From the NCBI GenBank assembly GCA_030429545.1, contig JAUIFF010000012.1:62001-126000 (forward strand): a stretch of 64,000 nucleotides of DNA, written 5' to 3'. Shown piece by piece: positions 8,819 to 17,114 of this stretch; positions within the stretch are counted from its first letter, which is position 1, and the number at the start of each line of letters is the position of its first letter. The DNA comes from Polyangia bacterium (GTDB taxonomy: Bacteria > Myxococcota_A > Polyangia > Nannocystales > Nannocystaceae). Below the pieces are notes generated by a model. That model saw only the letters and a list, made by a program, of their open reading frames with translations. It ran no database searches and was not told the origin of the DNA. The translations under genes and the position numbers were made by a program.

Positions 8819-9505
8819 ATGCTTCGCCCTGCCCAGATCGTCTGTTGCGCCCTGTTGATTTGCCTGACCAACTGTGGCGACGACGAAGGCCCGACCTCAG
8901 ACGGCGGCACGGCGGGCACAGACACCGGCTCAGATCCGTCGGTAACCGGGGACGCGAGTGATGGCAGCTCCGAGGGCAGCGACTCCGAGGGCAGCGACAC
9001 TTCGAGCGCCAACGACCCGGTGTGGGACTCGGCCTACTGCCAGCCAGTTGCCGACAACCGCCCGGTCAACCCATGGCCCGGCGACTGGGGCTCGCGCGAG
9101 CAGGAACTCCTCGACCTCGTCAATGCGCTACGCGCCCAGGGGACGACCTGTGGCGGCACTCCCATGCCCGCGGTCAACCCCCTCACAATGAACCCCTCGC
9201 TCCACTGCGCGGCCCGGGTGCACTCGATCGACATGGCCACCCGCGACTACTTTTCGCACGACAACCCCGAGGGCGAATCGCCCTTCGACCGCATGCAAAA
9301 GGCCGGTTACAGCTTTATGGCCGCCGGTGAAAATATCGCGGCCGGCATGACAACCGCCGCCGATGCCATGGATACCTGGGAGCAAAGCCCGGGGCACTGT
9401 CAAAACATGATGAGCCCCGACTACACCGAGTTTGGCGGAGGGTTTGCCGAGGGCGAGGGGCAGTTTGGGTCGTACTGGACGCAGACCTTTGGCCGCCCGC
9501 TGTAG
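8819..9505 (+). CDS. CAP/SCP-domain (YkwD-like) lipoprotein, paralogue
   Basis: 228 residues from the ATG at 8819. The start is set by the lipoprotein signal MLRPAQIVCCALLICLTNC, acylated Cys in LTNC; there is no clear Shine-Dalgarno. A Gly/Ser/Asp/Thr linker of about 45 residues follows, typical of this genome. The CAP domain shows LLDLVNALRAQGTTCGG, NPSLHCAARVHSIDMATRDYFSHDNPEG, AGENIAAGM, DTWEQSPGHCQNMM and FGSYWTQTFG. The His of YFSHDN and the Glu of AGENI, conserved in SCP proteins, are present, unlike the YFSHDN position of the upstream paralogue. Predicted outer-membrane or periplasmic lipoprotein of unknown substrate. Confidence 0.86.
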   Translation: MLRPAQIVCCALLICLTNCGDDEGPTSDGGTAGTDTGSDPSVTGDASDGSSEGSDSEGSDTSSANDPVWDSAYCQPVADNRPVNPWPGDWGSREQELLDLVNALRAQGTTCGGTPMPAVNPLTMNPSLHCAARVHSIDMATRDYFSHDNPEGESPFDRMQKAGYSFMAAGENIAAGMTTAADAMDTWEQSPGHCQNMMSPDYTEFGGGFAEGEGQFGSYWTQTFGRPL

Positions 9506-9616
9506 CTACCAGCCCAGGGCAGCCTCGGATTTATTTGTACTGACAACATGCGTCAACCCGCTCGCTGTCATGGTCAGCGAACGGGTCACAAAAACTCAGA
9601 AGTATCGACTCGACCG

Positions 9617-10822
9617 CTAGCACGGACAGCCGATAAACGGCACCGTCACGCTCTCGACATCGATAAACGAACCATCCGCCGTCTGCGTGTAGAGCGTGCG
9701 GTCGATCGCCGGATAGCGCCCGCCGAGCAGCTCCAGGTTGCCATCTCGCCCGCGGTCCAAAATCGCCACCGGGTCGAGCCCGAGGTCGTCGTTGACCAAC
9801 GTCCATGTATCACCATCGATTGCCCACAGGGCCGCCAGCGACACCGGCAGCTCGCCACACTCGGCCTCGCCCGGCACCCCGTACACAACCGTGGCATAGG
9901 CACGACCCTGCAACGGATCGCCCCACAGGCGCAGCGACAGGCGCTTGGCGACCTCATCCTCAAACGGCGCAACCTCGCCGGCGGCCAGTTCCTCGGCCAG
10001 CATCTCGTTGTAGTCCTCGGCCATCTGGTGCAGCGAATCGAGTCCGGCAAACAGACGTTGGGCACGGGCGTGGAGCGGACCTTCGGTCAGGGTTTTAGAT
10101 GTATAAACAAACTCATTGTCCGCGGCCCCAACCTCGCGGGCCCACAGCGCCCCATCACAATCGCCAGATGTCGGCTCAATCGTGCCCTCGAGTGTCCACG
10201 GGCCGGCAGCAAACGCCTCTTTTTTGAAGGCGCGCGTATCCTCTTCGAGCTCAAAGGTACGCGGCGTCATCAACAGCAGGTCGCCAGCAGCCCGGGTCAC
10301 AACCCGCAGCCCACCAACGGTCCCGCGACAGACCGCCCCGCTGCTGTCAAACAGCTCATACTCGGCTGTCACCATTTTGCGCAGCGCTGGCGACAGCACC
10401 TTGCGGCGGGCGGGTTTTTCCCACTGCCAGTAGTCGGCGACGTCGGCCTCCTGTACCCGCCCATAACCCCAACTCGCGTCGGCATCGTGGTCGAGCACGA
10501 GCGCGCCGTTCATCACAAACAAAAACCCGGGCGCAGGGGTTGTCCACGACGGTGCGACATCCTCCGCCACAACCTCACCATCAGCCTCGACCTCGACTTC
10601 GACTTCAACCTCAGGGGCGATTTCGTCGGTCAGGGTGACGACCACAGGTTTGGCCACAACTGTCGGAATGACAGGTTCGGCGACAGTTTCGCAGCGCTCC
10701 TCCACGGTTTCCGTTTGAAACACCGAAATCTCGGGCATCGGGGCATAAAACAGCGCAAGGCCAAGGGGCGCGACCATGATGAATGTCGGCACCAGACGGT
10801 CGATACGGTTGAAGCGGGTCAT
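9617..10822 (-). CDS. Membrane-anchored hypothetical protein
   Basis: 401 residues from the ATG at 10822, chosen because MTRFNRIDRLVPTF followed by a hydrophobic stretch (about residues 12-30) makes a signal anchor or signal peptide. The longer reading from 10933 adds an Arg-rich leader with no hydrophobicity. After the hydrophobic segment comes an acidic Glu/Val-rich linker (about 35-75), then a globular region including LFAGLDSLHQMAEDYNEMLAEELAAGE and a Cys-Pro-Cys end. I recognise no catalytic family. The gene is divergent from the mini-lipoprotein cluster at 11228, sharing a 405-bp intergenic region. Confidence 0.65.
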   Translation of the reverse strand: MTRFNRIDRLVPTFIMVAPLGLALFYAPMPEISVFQTETVEERCETVAEPVIPTVVAKPVVVTLTDEIAPEVEVEVEVEADGEVVAEDVAPSWTTPAPGFLFVMNGALVLDHDADASWGYGRVQEADVADYWQWEKPARRKVLSPALRKMVTAEYELFDSSGAVCRGTVGGLRVVTRAAGDLLLMTPRTFELEEDTRAFKKEAFAAGPWTLEGTIEPTSGDCDGALWAREVGAADNEFVYTSKTLTEGPLHARAQRLFAGLDSLHQMAEDYNEMLAEELAAGEVAPFEDEVAKRLSLRLWGDPLQGRAYATVVYGVPGEAECGELPVSLAALWAIDGDTWTLVNDDLGLDPVAILDRGRDGNLELLGGRYPAIDRTLYTQTADGSFIDVESVTVPFIGCPC

Positions 10823-11227
10823 AGCGGCTTGCCTACGCCCCACCCGGCTGCGCCATTCCCCGCAAAAAACACCGAAAAAACGGCCCTGAAGCCGGGTGGA
10901 CGAAATCGCCCCATCTACATGTACATGCATCATATTACATGCATAAACATGTAGTTTACGAGATATTTTTGCGCCAACGAAACCTATCGCCAGCGACCCG
11001 GGTCCCCCGCCAAACAGCTCAAATTCCTATATCTAGGCACCGTTTCCTGGTGAACATGACATTCCTTTCTGGCCAGCCTGCAATACCAGTCGCGTATTTT
11101 TTTTAGCCTCAAATCTGAAACCAAAGCCGGTCGGCCGCGTGTCGCAAGAAGCGTAACCGGCACGCCATCGGCCACCGTCGTTTCGCGGCGAGACCCGCAG
11201 CCCACGGTTACAGGAGAACAAACCGCC
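10823..11227. other. Divergent intergenic region, 405 bp
   Basis: Lies between the leftward hypothetical gene and the rightward mini-lipoprotein genes. It holds an AT-rich dyad at 10915-10954, a T-run at about 11098-11105 and an AGGAG at 11212-11216 serving the first mini-lipoprotein. It contains no coding sequence that I can support. Confidence 0.7.
10915..10954. promoter_or_regulatory. 40-bp nested dyad, probable operator
   Basis: The outer arms CTACATG and CATGTAG are perfect reverse complements. The inner ATGCAT boxes, each self-complementary, are placed symmetrically three bases inside, with CATATTAC at the centre. The left half contains one copy of the dispersed palindrome, TGTACATGCA (10920-10929). 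AT-rich against a GC-rich background and located in a divergent promoter region, so a binding site for a dimeric or tetrameric regulator is likely. Without a T-run on either side it is not a standard terminator. Confidence 0.6.
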
Positions 11228-11410
11228 ATGAGAAAGCTACGTGTGTATGCATGTCTGTTGATGATTGCTGGCTTCGCGGCCACCGGATGCGACCCCAACG
11301 CCATCGTCGGTCATCCACTCAACGACCCCCACTTGTGTGCACAAACCAACAAGGACGCGTGCACTCCCAACCCCGATCCCAAACCGCCGGTCCTGGCCGA
11401 CAACAACTAA
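11228..11410 (+). CDS. Mini-lipoprotein, copy 1 of 3
   Basis: 60 residues. MRKLRVYACLLMIAGFAATGC is a lipoprotein signal peptide; the predicted mature peptide begins CDPNAIVGHPLND and has two further Cys (LCAQT, ACTPN) before a Pro-rich end. The same frame CDPxAxxGxxxND-LC-ACTP recurs in the next two genes, so this is the most diverged member of a tandem family. AGGAG lies about 11 nt before the ATG. Mature size is only about 40 residues. Function unknown; no similarity recognised outside the cluster. Confidence 0.75.
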   Translation: MRKLRVYACLLMIAGFAATGCDPNAIVGHPLNDPHLCAQTNKDACTPNPDPKPPVLADNN

Positions 11411-11429
11411 CGTGTCCGAGGAGACAACC

Positions 11430-11606
11430 ATGAAACGCCTGATTGCATCCGCATCTTTCCTACTCATCGCCGCCGTGGCGGCCACCGGCTGTGACCCCCA
11501 AGCCCTCGCCGGCCCGCTCAAAAACGACACCCTCTGTTACCAAAGCTCCCCCTCTGCCTGCACCCCCCAATCCACCGGTCAGACCCCACCTGACCTCAAG
11601 GACTGA
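11430..11606 (+). CDS. Mini-lipoprotein, copy 2 of 3
   Basis: 58 residues from the ATG at 11430, preceded by GAGGAG. The signal MKRLIASASFLLIAAVAATGC and mature peptide CDPQALAGPLKNDTLCYQ with ACTPQ are nearly the same as copy 3. The start is fixed by the signal peptide; an open frame extends upstream to 11265 but overlaps copy 1 and lacks protein character. The dispersed palindrome variant TGCATCCGCA falls in its signal-peptide codons (11444-11453). Confidence 0.78.
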   Translation: MKRLIASASFLLIAAVAATGCDPQALAGPLKNDTLCYQSSPSACTPQSTGQTPPDLKD

Positions 11607-11647
11607 ACCCAGCTCGTTCCCCAGCTCGTTCCCCATTAGGAGATCCC

Positions 11648-11824
11648 ATGAAACGCCTGATTGCATCTGCATCTTTATTGCTACTCACCGCTGTGGCGGC
11701 CACCGGCTGTGACCCCCAAGCCCTCGCCGGGCCGATCACAAACGACACGCTGTGCTACCAGACCTCCCCCACGGCCTGCACCCCGCAGTCCAACACCAAA
11801 CCGCCTCCGGTTCTCAACGATTAG
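11648..11824 (+). CDS. Mini-lipoprotein, copy 3 of 3
   Basis: 58 residues, with TAGGAGATCCC before the ATG. MKRLIASASLLLLTAVAATGC, then CDPQALAGPITNDTLCYQTSPTACTPQ and a Pro-rich end. Copies 2 and 3 are close at the nucleotide level, showing a recent duplication. The 41-bp gap before it holds a direct repeat, AGCTCGTTCCCC twice (11611-11634). TGCATCTGCA, a strict copy of the dispersed palindrome, sits in the signal-peptide codons at 11662-11671. The three conserved Cys (one lipidated, two free) could form one disulfide. Confidence 0.78.
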   Translation: MKRLIASASLLLLTAVAATGCDPQALAGPITNDTLCYQTSPTACTPQSNTKPPPVLND

Positions 11825-11933
11825 TCGAGAAAGTTCGGTTGTTTCCCAAGGCCCGCTCCCGGTGAGCGGGTCTTCCAATTGGTTGGCATCCGACTCCCAA
11901 TCAACAATCCGACATATAGAAGATCGGCCTACC

Positions 11934-12039
11934 TTTCGGTCGAAAGCCTGACCAAGAAGCGCGCACAAACGAGCGCTGGATGGCAAAATCATCTGAGGAA
12001 CGAAGTTTTCGGCTTGCAGCATTGCCTACCGGTTGGTAG
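11934..12039 (+). promoter_or_regulatory. Promoter/operator region of the TetR-led fatty-acid operon
   Basis: Two short palindromes precede the TetR gene: TTTCGGTCGAAA (11934-11945) and CTACCGGTTGGTAG (12026-12039; arms CTACC/GGTAG), the latter ending 26 nt before the ATG. A partial copy, CCGGTAGAC, follows at 12055-12063. A dyad this close to the start of a TetR gene is the usual place for autorepression. Which palindrome is bound is not known. Confidence 0.5.
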
Positions 12040-12065
12040 ACAGATAGCAATCAGCCGGTAGACAT

Positions 12066-12698
12066 ATGCCTTCCGATGGGTCCACCTCAACCTCCGACGT
12101 CCGGTCTCGACTCCTGCGCGAGGCCACGCGCCTTTTTGCCGCCAAGGGCTTTGAGGGCACCTCGCTCAAGGACATCTCCGAGGCTGTCGGCATTCGCAAG
12201 CCGTCGCTGCTCTACCATTTTCCGTCGAAGGACCTGCTGCGCCAGTCGGTGCTCGAGCAAATGCTCGCCCGCTGGAACGAAGTCCTGCCCAACCTCCTGC
12301 GGGCCGCGACCTCGGGTGTCGGCCAGTTCGATGCCGTGGTCGAGGAGACCGTTGGATTTTTTGTCGAAGACCCGGACCGCGCGCGCCTGCTGGTCCGCGA
12401 AGCGCTCGACCGCCCGGCCCACATCAGCCGCCTGATCGGCGAGTACGTGAGGCCGTGGGCGATCATTGTGTGTAACTACATCCGCAAAGGCCAACAACAG
12501 GGTCGGGTTCACGCCGATGTCGATCCCGAGTCCTATGTCGCCCAAATCATCAACCTCATGATCAGCAGCATCGCCACCTTCCAGTGCGTGGGCGATGTCA
12601 CCGGTCCGGGGCTCTCGCCCCAACAACGCCTGTCCCGACACATCCGCGAGCTGTGCCGGGTCGCCAAGTCCAGCCTGTTTTTACCCACCGCCAACTAA
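12066..12698 (+). CDS. TetR/AcrR-family transcriptional regulator
   Basis: 210 residues. The N-terminal HTH is typical: RSRLLREATRLFAAKGFEGTSLKDISEAVGIRKPSLLYHFPSKDLL (about 14-60), with the recognition-helix end SLLYHFPSK. The C-terminal ligand domain includes FFVEDPDRARLLVREALDRP, as in regulators of lipid metabolism. It stands 12 nt before an acyl-CoA dehydrogenase gene and heads a five-gene same-strand cluster of beta-oxidation-type enzymes. It probably represses the cluster and is relieved by an acyl-CoA. Ligand and polarity are inference. Confidence 0.9.
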   Translation: MPSDGSTSTSDVRSRLLREATRLFAAKGFEGTSLKDISEAVGIRKPSLLYHFPSKDLLRQSVLEQMLARWNEVLPNLLRAATSGVGQFDAVVEETVGFFVEDPDRARLLVREALDRPAHISRLIGEYVRPWAIIVCNYIRKGQQQGRVHADVDPESYVAQIINLMISSIATFQCVGDVTGPGLSPQQRLSRHIRELCRVAKSSLFLPTAN

Positions 12699-12710
12699 AG
12701 GATCGCAGCC

Positions 12711-14627
12711 ATGGCCAACTTCTTCACCGACAACCACGACCTCCAGTACTACTTTGAAAAAGGTGTCGACTGGGAGCCCCTCGTTCGCCTGACCGAGTAC
12801 GACTTTAAAGCGCCCGACACCTACGCGACCGCCGACGAAGCAGTCGAGTTTTACCGCGATGCGCTGACCATGGCGGGTCAGTTTGTGGCCGAAGAAATCG
12901 CCCCCTACGGCGCCGAGATCGATCGCAAGGGCGTCGAGCTGGTCGACGGTGAGGTTGTGATCCCCGAGCGTCAGCAAGCGATTTTCAAGCAGATAAGCGA
13001 GCTCGACCTCCACTGGCTTTGCCTCCCGCGCGAGCTCGGCGGCATGAACTGCCCGCTGCTGATGTACTTCTTTAGCGCCGAGCTGTTTGCCCGGGCCGAT
13101 GTCTCAACCATGACCCACCACGGGTTTCACGGCGGCATCGCCCTGGCCCTGCTGGCCGCCTCGGTCCATGAGGGTACAACGACCTGGAACCCCGAAACCG
13201 GTGAGATCGAGTCGACCCGCTTTCAAGAGGCCATCGAAGAAATCGGCCGTGGCGATGCCTGGGGCAGCATGGACATCACCGAGCCCAATGCTGGCAGTGA
13301 CATGGCCGCGTTGCGGGCCTACGGCGAGCAGGACGAAGACGGCAACTGGTATGTCTCGGGCGAAAAAATCTTTATTACCTCGGGCCATGGCAAGTACCAC
13401 TTTGTCATCGCCCGCACCGAGAAGAACAACAACCCCGAGGACCCCATGGCCGGTCTCGGTGGCCTGAGCTTCTTTTTGGTCAAGACCTACGAAGACCTGC
13501 CCGACGGCAGCAAAAAGCGCCTGGCCTCGCTCGACCGGGTCGAGGAAAAACTCGGGCACCACGGCTCGGTCACCGCGACCGTCACGTTTGACCGCACTCC
13601 CGCGCAGCTCATTGGCAAACGCGGCGAGGGCTTCAAATACATGCTGATGCTGATGAACAACGCCCGCTTGGGTGTTGGCTTTGAGTCGCTCGGCCTGTGT
13701 GAGTCGGCCTATCGCCTGGCCCGAGAGTATGCCGAGCAACGCCCGTCGATGGGCAAAACCATCGATCGCCACGAGCTGATCGCCGACATGCTCGACGAGA
13801 TGGAAAGCGACATCGAGGCCATCCGCGCTTTGAGTGTACATGCAGGCTTTCACGAGGAACTGGCCCGCAAACTCGACATGATGTCCCGCCTGCGCCCGGG
13901 CTCGGAGCTCGAGCGCAAACAAACGGCCCGCAAAATCAAGCGCCACAAATGGATCGCCCGCCGGGCCACCCCGCTACTCAAGTACTTCGCCTCCGAAAAG
14001 GCCGTCGAGATGGCCCGCAAGTGCATGCAGATACACGGTGGTAACGGCTACATGAAGGAGTACGGCGCCGAGAAGCTCCTGCGCGACTCCCTGGTGATGC
14101 CGATCTACGAGGGCACCAGCCAAATTCAGGCGCTGATGGCCATGAAGGACACCCTTGGGCGAATCATCAAAAACCCGCAGGCATTCGTCAAACGCGTGGC
14201 CCAGACCCGCTGGCGCGCACTGTCGGCCCGCGACCCGCTCGAGCGCAGTGTGTTGCGCATCAAGCAAACTTCGTTGAGTGCACAACAATACTTGATTCGC
14301 CGGACCGCGGCCGACAAGTTCAAGTCGCTGCAAGAGCTCCCGTTGGCCGCGTGGTCGACCGCATTTTTCAAGGGCTGGAACCCCAAGCGCGACTTTGCCT
14401 TTGCCATGCTCCACGCCGAGCGCCTGCTCAAGATTTTGGCCGACGAGCTGATCGCCGAGATCCTGCTCGAGCAGGCCCAAAAACACCCCGAGCGCCGGGT
14501 TGTGCTCGAGCGATTCCTCGAGCGTGCCGAGCCCCGCAGCCGCGCCCTGCTCGACGAGATTCAATCCCGCGGTACGCGGCTTCTCGACAAACTTGCAGAT
14601 ACAGATTCTGAGCAACAGGTCGGCTAG
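12711..14627 (+). CDS. Acyl-CoA dehydrogenase, large FadE5-like form
   Basis: 638 residues, about 250 longer than a standard acyl-CoA dehydrogenase. FAD-dependent alpha,beta-desaturation of acyl-CoA. Visible motifs: WGSMDITEPNAGSDMAALR (FAD/substrate loop), EKIFITSGHG, the MQIHGGNGYMKEYGAEKLLRDS block and the catalytic base Glu467 in MPIYEGTSQIQ. The C-terminal extension of about 130 residues matches the long-chain FadE5/DmdC-like architecture. Neighbours (MaoC hydratase, FabG4-like reductase, thiolase) supply the remaining beta-oxidation-type steps, an arrangement known from the Mycobacterium tuberculosis fadE5-fadA2-fabG4-htdX group. The dispersed palindrome occurs three times here, once using a rare ATA codon in the conserved QIHGG motif. 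Confidence 0.92.
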   Translation: MANFFTDNHDLQYYFEKGVDWEPLVRLTEYDFKAPDTYATADEAVEFYRDALTMAGQFVAEEIAPYGAEIDRKGVELVDGEVVIPERQQAIFKQISELDLHWLCLPRELGGMNCPLLMYFFSAELFARADVSTMTHHGFHGGIALALLAASVHEGTTTWNPETGEIESTRFQEAIEEIGRGDAWGSMDITEPNAGSDMAALRAYGEQDEDGNWYVSGEKIFITSGHGKYHFVIARTEKNNNPEDPMAGLGGLSFFLVKTYEDLPDGSKKRLASLDRVEEKLGHHGSVTATVTFDRTPAQLIGKRGEGFKYMLMLMNNARLGVGFESLGLCESAYRLAREYAEQRPSMGKTIDRHELIADMLDEMESDIEAIRALSVHAGFHEELARKLDMMSRLRPGSELERKQTARKIKRHKWIARRATPLLKYFASEKAVEMARKCMQIHGGNGYMKEYGAEKLLRDSLVMPIYEGTSQIQALMAMKDTLGRIIKNPQAFVKRVAQTRWRALSARDPLERSVLRIKQTSLSAQQYLIRRTAADKFKSLQELPLAAWSTAFFKGWNPKRDFAFAMLHAERLLKILADELIAEILLEQAQKHPERRVVLERFLERAEPRSRALLDEIQSRGTRLLDKLADTDSEQQVG

Positions 14628-14685
14628 CCACCAGCCGTCGACAACCGCCGCCCGCTGTGGGCGGCAACTGTTTGGAGATACAAGC

Positions 14686-15618
14686 ATGTCCCTGCCAACC
14701 CGCCATATCCTCCACCAAGGTCCCGTCATTGCCTCCCTAGGCGGCACCGCCCTCGCGGCCCTGCGCCAGCACCTCGGGCAGCAACCGGTCACGCCGCTTA
14801 TCACCCCCGGCCCGGAGATCCGCGCAACCCTACCTCCGCGGCCAAAGCAGCTCATCCGCGACTACGTCCGCCATGTCGGCGGCGACCCGTCGAGCTATCG
14901 CAAGACCGTCCCCGCCCACCTGTTCCCGCAGTGGGGCTTTCCCCTGGCCGCGCGCACGCTCGTGGGGCTGCCCTACCCGATGGCGCGGGTGCTCAACGGC
15001 GGTTGTCGGATCGACATCAACAGTCCATTGCCCGCCGGGGAGCCGCTCGAGGTCGTCGCCCGGCTGCAAGACATCGACGACAACGGGCGGCGAGCTGTGC
15101 TCCACCAAACCGTTGTCACCGGCACGGCGTCGGCCCCCGAGGCCATCAGTGCCCACCTCTACGCAATCGTCCCGCTGGGCTCGGGCGGCAAAAAAGGTGC
15201 AACTACACCCAAGCCCAAGCGCGCCAAAAAGCCGCCAGTGCTGGTCCCCGCCGGTGCGACCGAACTCGCCTTCTGGAAGCTCTCGGCCGACGCCGGGTTG
15301 GCGTTTGCCATGCTCACCGGCGATTTCAACCCGGTCCATTGGGTCCGCCCCTACGCCCGCATGTTTGGGTTTCGCAGCACCATTCTCCACGGGTTTTCAA
15401 CCATGGCCCGGGCGATCGAGGGCTTGCAACGCGGAGCCCTCGCCGGCTCGACCCGCAGCCTGACCTCGATCGATGTCAAGTTCACCCGCCCGCTGGTGCT
15501 CCCCGCCCGCGTCGGCTTGTATACGCATCAAACCGATGATGCTCGCCAGATCTTTGTTGGCGATGCCCCCGGCGGACCGGCCTACCTGACCGGTACCTAC
15601 ACCCTCGGCAACGCCTAG
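14686..15618 (+). CDS. MaoC-like (R)-specific enoyl-CoA/acyl hydratase, HtdX-like
   Basis: 310 residues from the ATG at 14686, with GGAG about 10 nt upstream. The second half carries the hydratase-2 motif LTGDFNPVHW (about 211-219; Asp and His catalytic) followed by FGFRSTILHGFSTMA. The first half looks like a degenerate hot-dog fold, giving the double-hot-dog length of HtdX-type proteins. Predicted to hydrate 2-enoyl-CoA or -ACP to the (R)-3-hydroxyacyl form, which suits the FabG-type reductase encoded next rather than an L-specific dehydrogenase. A Lys/Pro-rich linker (about 168-188) separates the halves. Confidence 0.85.
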   Translation: MSLPTRHILHQGPVIASLGGTALAALRQHLGQQPVTPLITPGPEIRATLPPRPKQLIRDYVRHVGGDPSSYRKTVPAHLFPQWGFPLAARTLVGLPYPMARVLNGGCRIDINSPLPAGEPLEVVARLQDIDDNGRRAVLHQTVVTGTASAPEAISAHLYAIVPLGSGGKKGATTPKPKRAKKPPVLVPAGATELAFWKLSADAGLAFAMLTGDFNPVHWVRPYARMFGFRSTILHGFSTMARAIEGLQRGALAGSTRSLTSIDVKFTRPLVLPARVGLYTHQTDDARQIFVGDAPGGPAYLTGTYTLGNA

Positions 15619-15653
15619 TTTTCCCTGCTTCTCGAACCCCACAGGTTTTCATC

Positions 15654-17087
15654 ATGAGTGATCTCTTCCTCGAACTCGGTCGCAACCCGCGGGCCCGCAA
15701 ACTCATTCAAACCCTCGGCCTTCCGCTGCCCATGCCCCAAGCCCTGCGCCGGGCCAAAGAGCCATGGCCCGAGCGCCCGCTGCAAGATACCGACATCGTC
15801 GTCGGAGCGACTGCCGGTGCACCCCTGCTCACCACCCTCGCCCGCACCCTGGTGCTCGCCGGTGCCAATCCATTTGTCGCCGAGCCCACCAACATCGATG
15901 CATTTACAGGTATTGGCGAGGCCTACGGCCGCCCACCACAGGCGCTCGACCCCAAGAGCTCTGAGCTCAAGCCGCGTGCCCTGGTGTTCGATGCCTCGGG
16001 GATTCGCACCCCGGCCGACCTCAAGGCCCTCCACGGGTTTTTCTCGCCGCAGATCCGTCGCCTCGCCCGCTGTGGCCGGGTTGTCGTCCTGGGCCGCCCG
16101 CCCGAAGAGGGCGCCGATGCAGGCGCGGCCGCGTGCCAGGCAGCGCTCGAAGGCTTTGTCCGCAGTGTCGGGCGCGAGGTCGGGCGCAAGGGTGCGACCG
16201 CCAATGTTGTGTATGTGCAAAAAGGTGCCGAGGCCCGGCTCGAACCGGTGCTGCGCTGGCTGCTGAGCGAGCGCTCGGCGTTTGTCAGCGGGCAACCGCT
16301 CACGGTCACCAACGAAGTTGCAGATGCACCCAACACGCCAACCATTCGCGTGCTCGACGGGAAGGTCGTACTCGTCACCGGGGCCGCCCGCGGTATCGGC
16401 AAGGCCACGGCCAAGCTACTGGCCAACGAGGGCGCCCATGTGATCTGCCTCGACCGGCCCAACGACGGCTCGCTTTGTAGCGAAGTTGCCCGCAGCATTG
16501 GCGGCTCGGTCCTGCTGGTCGACATCAGTGCCGAAGATGCCGCGCAGACGATTGTCGAGCACATCCAGGCCCAGCACCACGGCAACCTCGACGTCGTCGT
16601 CCACAATGCCGGCATCACCCGGGACAAAACCCTCGCCCGCATGAAGCCCGAAAAGTGGGACCAGGTGCTCGACATCAACCTCGAAGCTGTCCTCAAGGTC
16701 AACCAGGCCCTGCTCGATGCCGGGGTCTTGGGCGAGCACGGTCGCGTGATTTGCCTGTCGTCGATCGCCGGGATTGCCGGCAACATGGGACAGACCAACT
16801 ACGCCGCATCAAAGGCCGGCATCATCGGATTTGTGCATCAGCAAGCACAGGCCCTGGCCGCCCGCGGGATTACGGTCAACGCGATTGCCCCCGGGTTTAT
16901 CGAAACCCGGCTCACCGCCGCCATTCCGGTGGTCATCCGCGAGGCTGGGCGCCGCCTGAGCAACCTCGGCCAGGGTGGCCTGCCCCAGGATATCGGCGAG
17001 GCAATCACCTTTTTGGCCAGCCCCGGGAGCGTCGGCGTAACCGGCCAGGTGCTGCGTGTGTGTGGTGGTGGCTACATCGGCGCCTAA
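15654..17087 (+). CDS. fabG: Long 3-oxoacyl-ACP reductase, FabG4-like
   Basis: 477 residues, about 230 more than standard FabG, with an N-terminal flavodoxin-like or degenerate SDR domain, as in mycobacterial FabG4. The C-terminal SDR domain has the dinucleotide motif VTGAARGIG (about 241), NAG in HNAGITRD, and the catalytic YxxxK at Tyr383/Lys387 in TNYAASKAG, then PGFIET. It interconverts 3-oxoacyl and (R)-3-hydroxyacyl thioesters. Placed between the MaoC hydratase and the thiolase, it probably oxidises the hydroxyacyl-CoA in a degradative direction (inference). Confidence 0.88.
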   Translation: MSDLFLELGRNPRARKLIQTLGLPLPMPQALRRAKEPWPERPLQDTDIVVGATAGAPLLTTLARTLVLAGANPFVAEPTNIDAFTGIGEAYGRPPQALDPKSSELKPRALVFDASGIRTPADLKALHGFFSPQIRRLARCGRVVVLGRPPEEGADAGAAACQAALEGFVRSVGREVGRKGATANVVYVQKGAEARLEPVLRWLLSERSAFVSGQPLTVTNEVADAPNTPTIRVLDGKVVLVTGAARGIGKATAKLLANEGAHVICLDRPNDGSLCSEVARSIGGSVLLVDISAEDAAQTIVEHIQAQHHGNLDVVVHNAGITRDKTLARMKPEKWDQVLDINLEAVLKVNQALLDAGVLGEHGRVICLSSIAGIAGNMGQTNYAASKAGIIGFVHQQAQALAARGITVNAIAPGFIETRLTAAIPVVIREAGRRLSNLGQGGLPQDIGEAITFLASPGSVGVTGQVLRVCGGGYIGA

Positions 17088-17114
17088 CAACAACTTTCGC
17101 GAGCGGAAAACAAC

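Noticed and set aside
9548..10954. 468-residue plus-strand open frame
   Set aside because: Antisense to the membrane-anchored protein at 9617-10822, which has a hydrophobic anchor and normal composition; the plus reading is Arg/Gln/His-rich without motifs.
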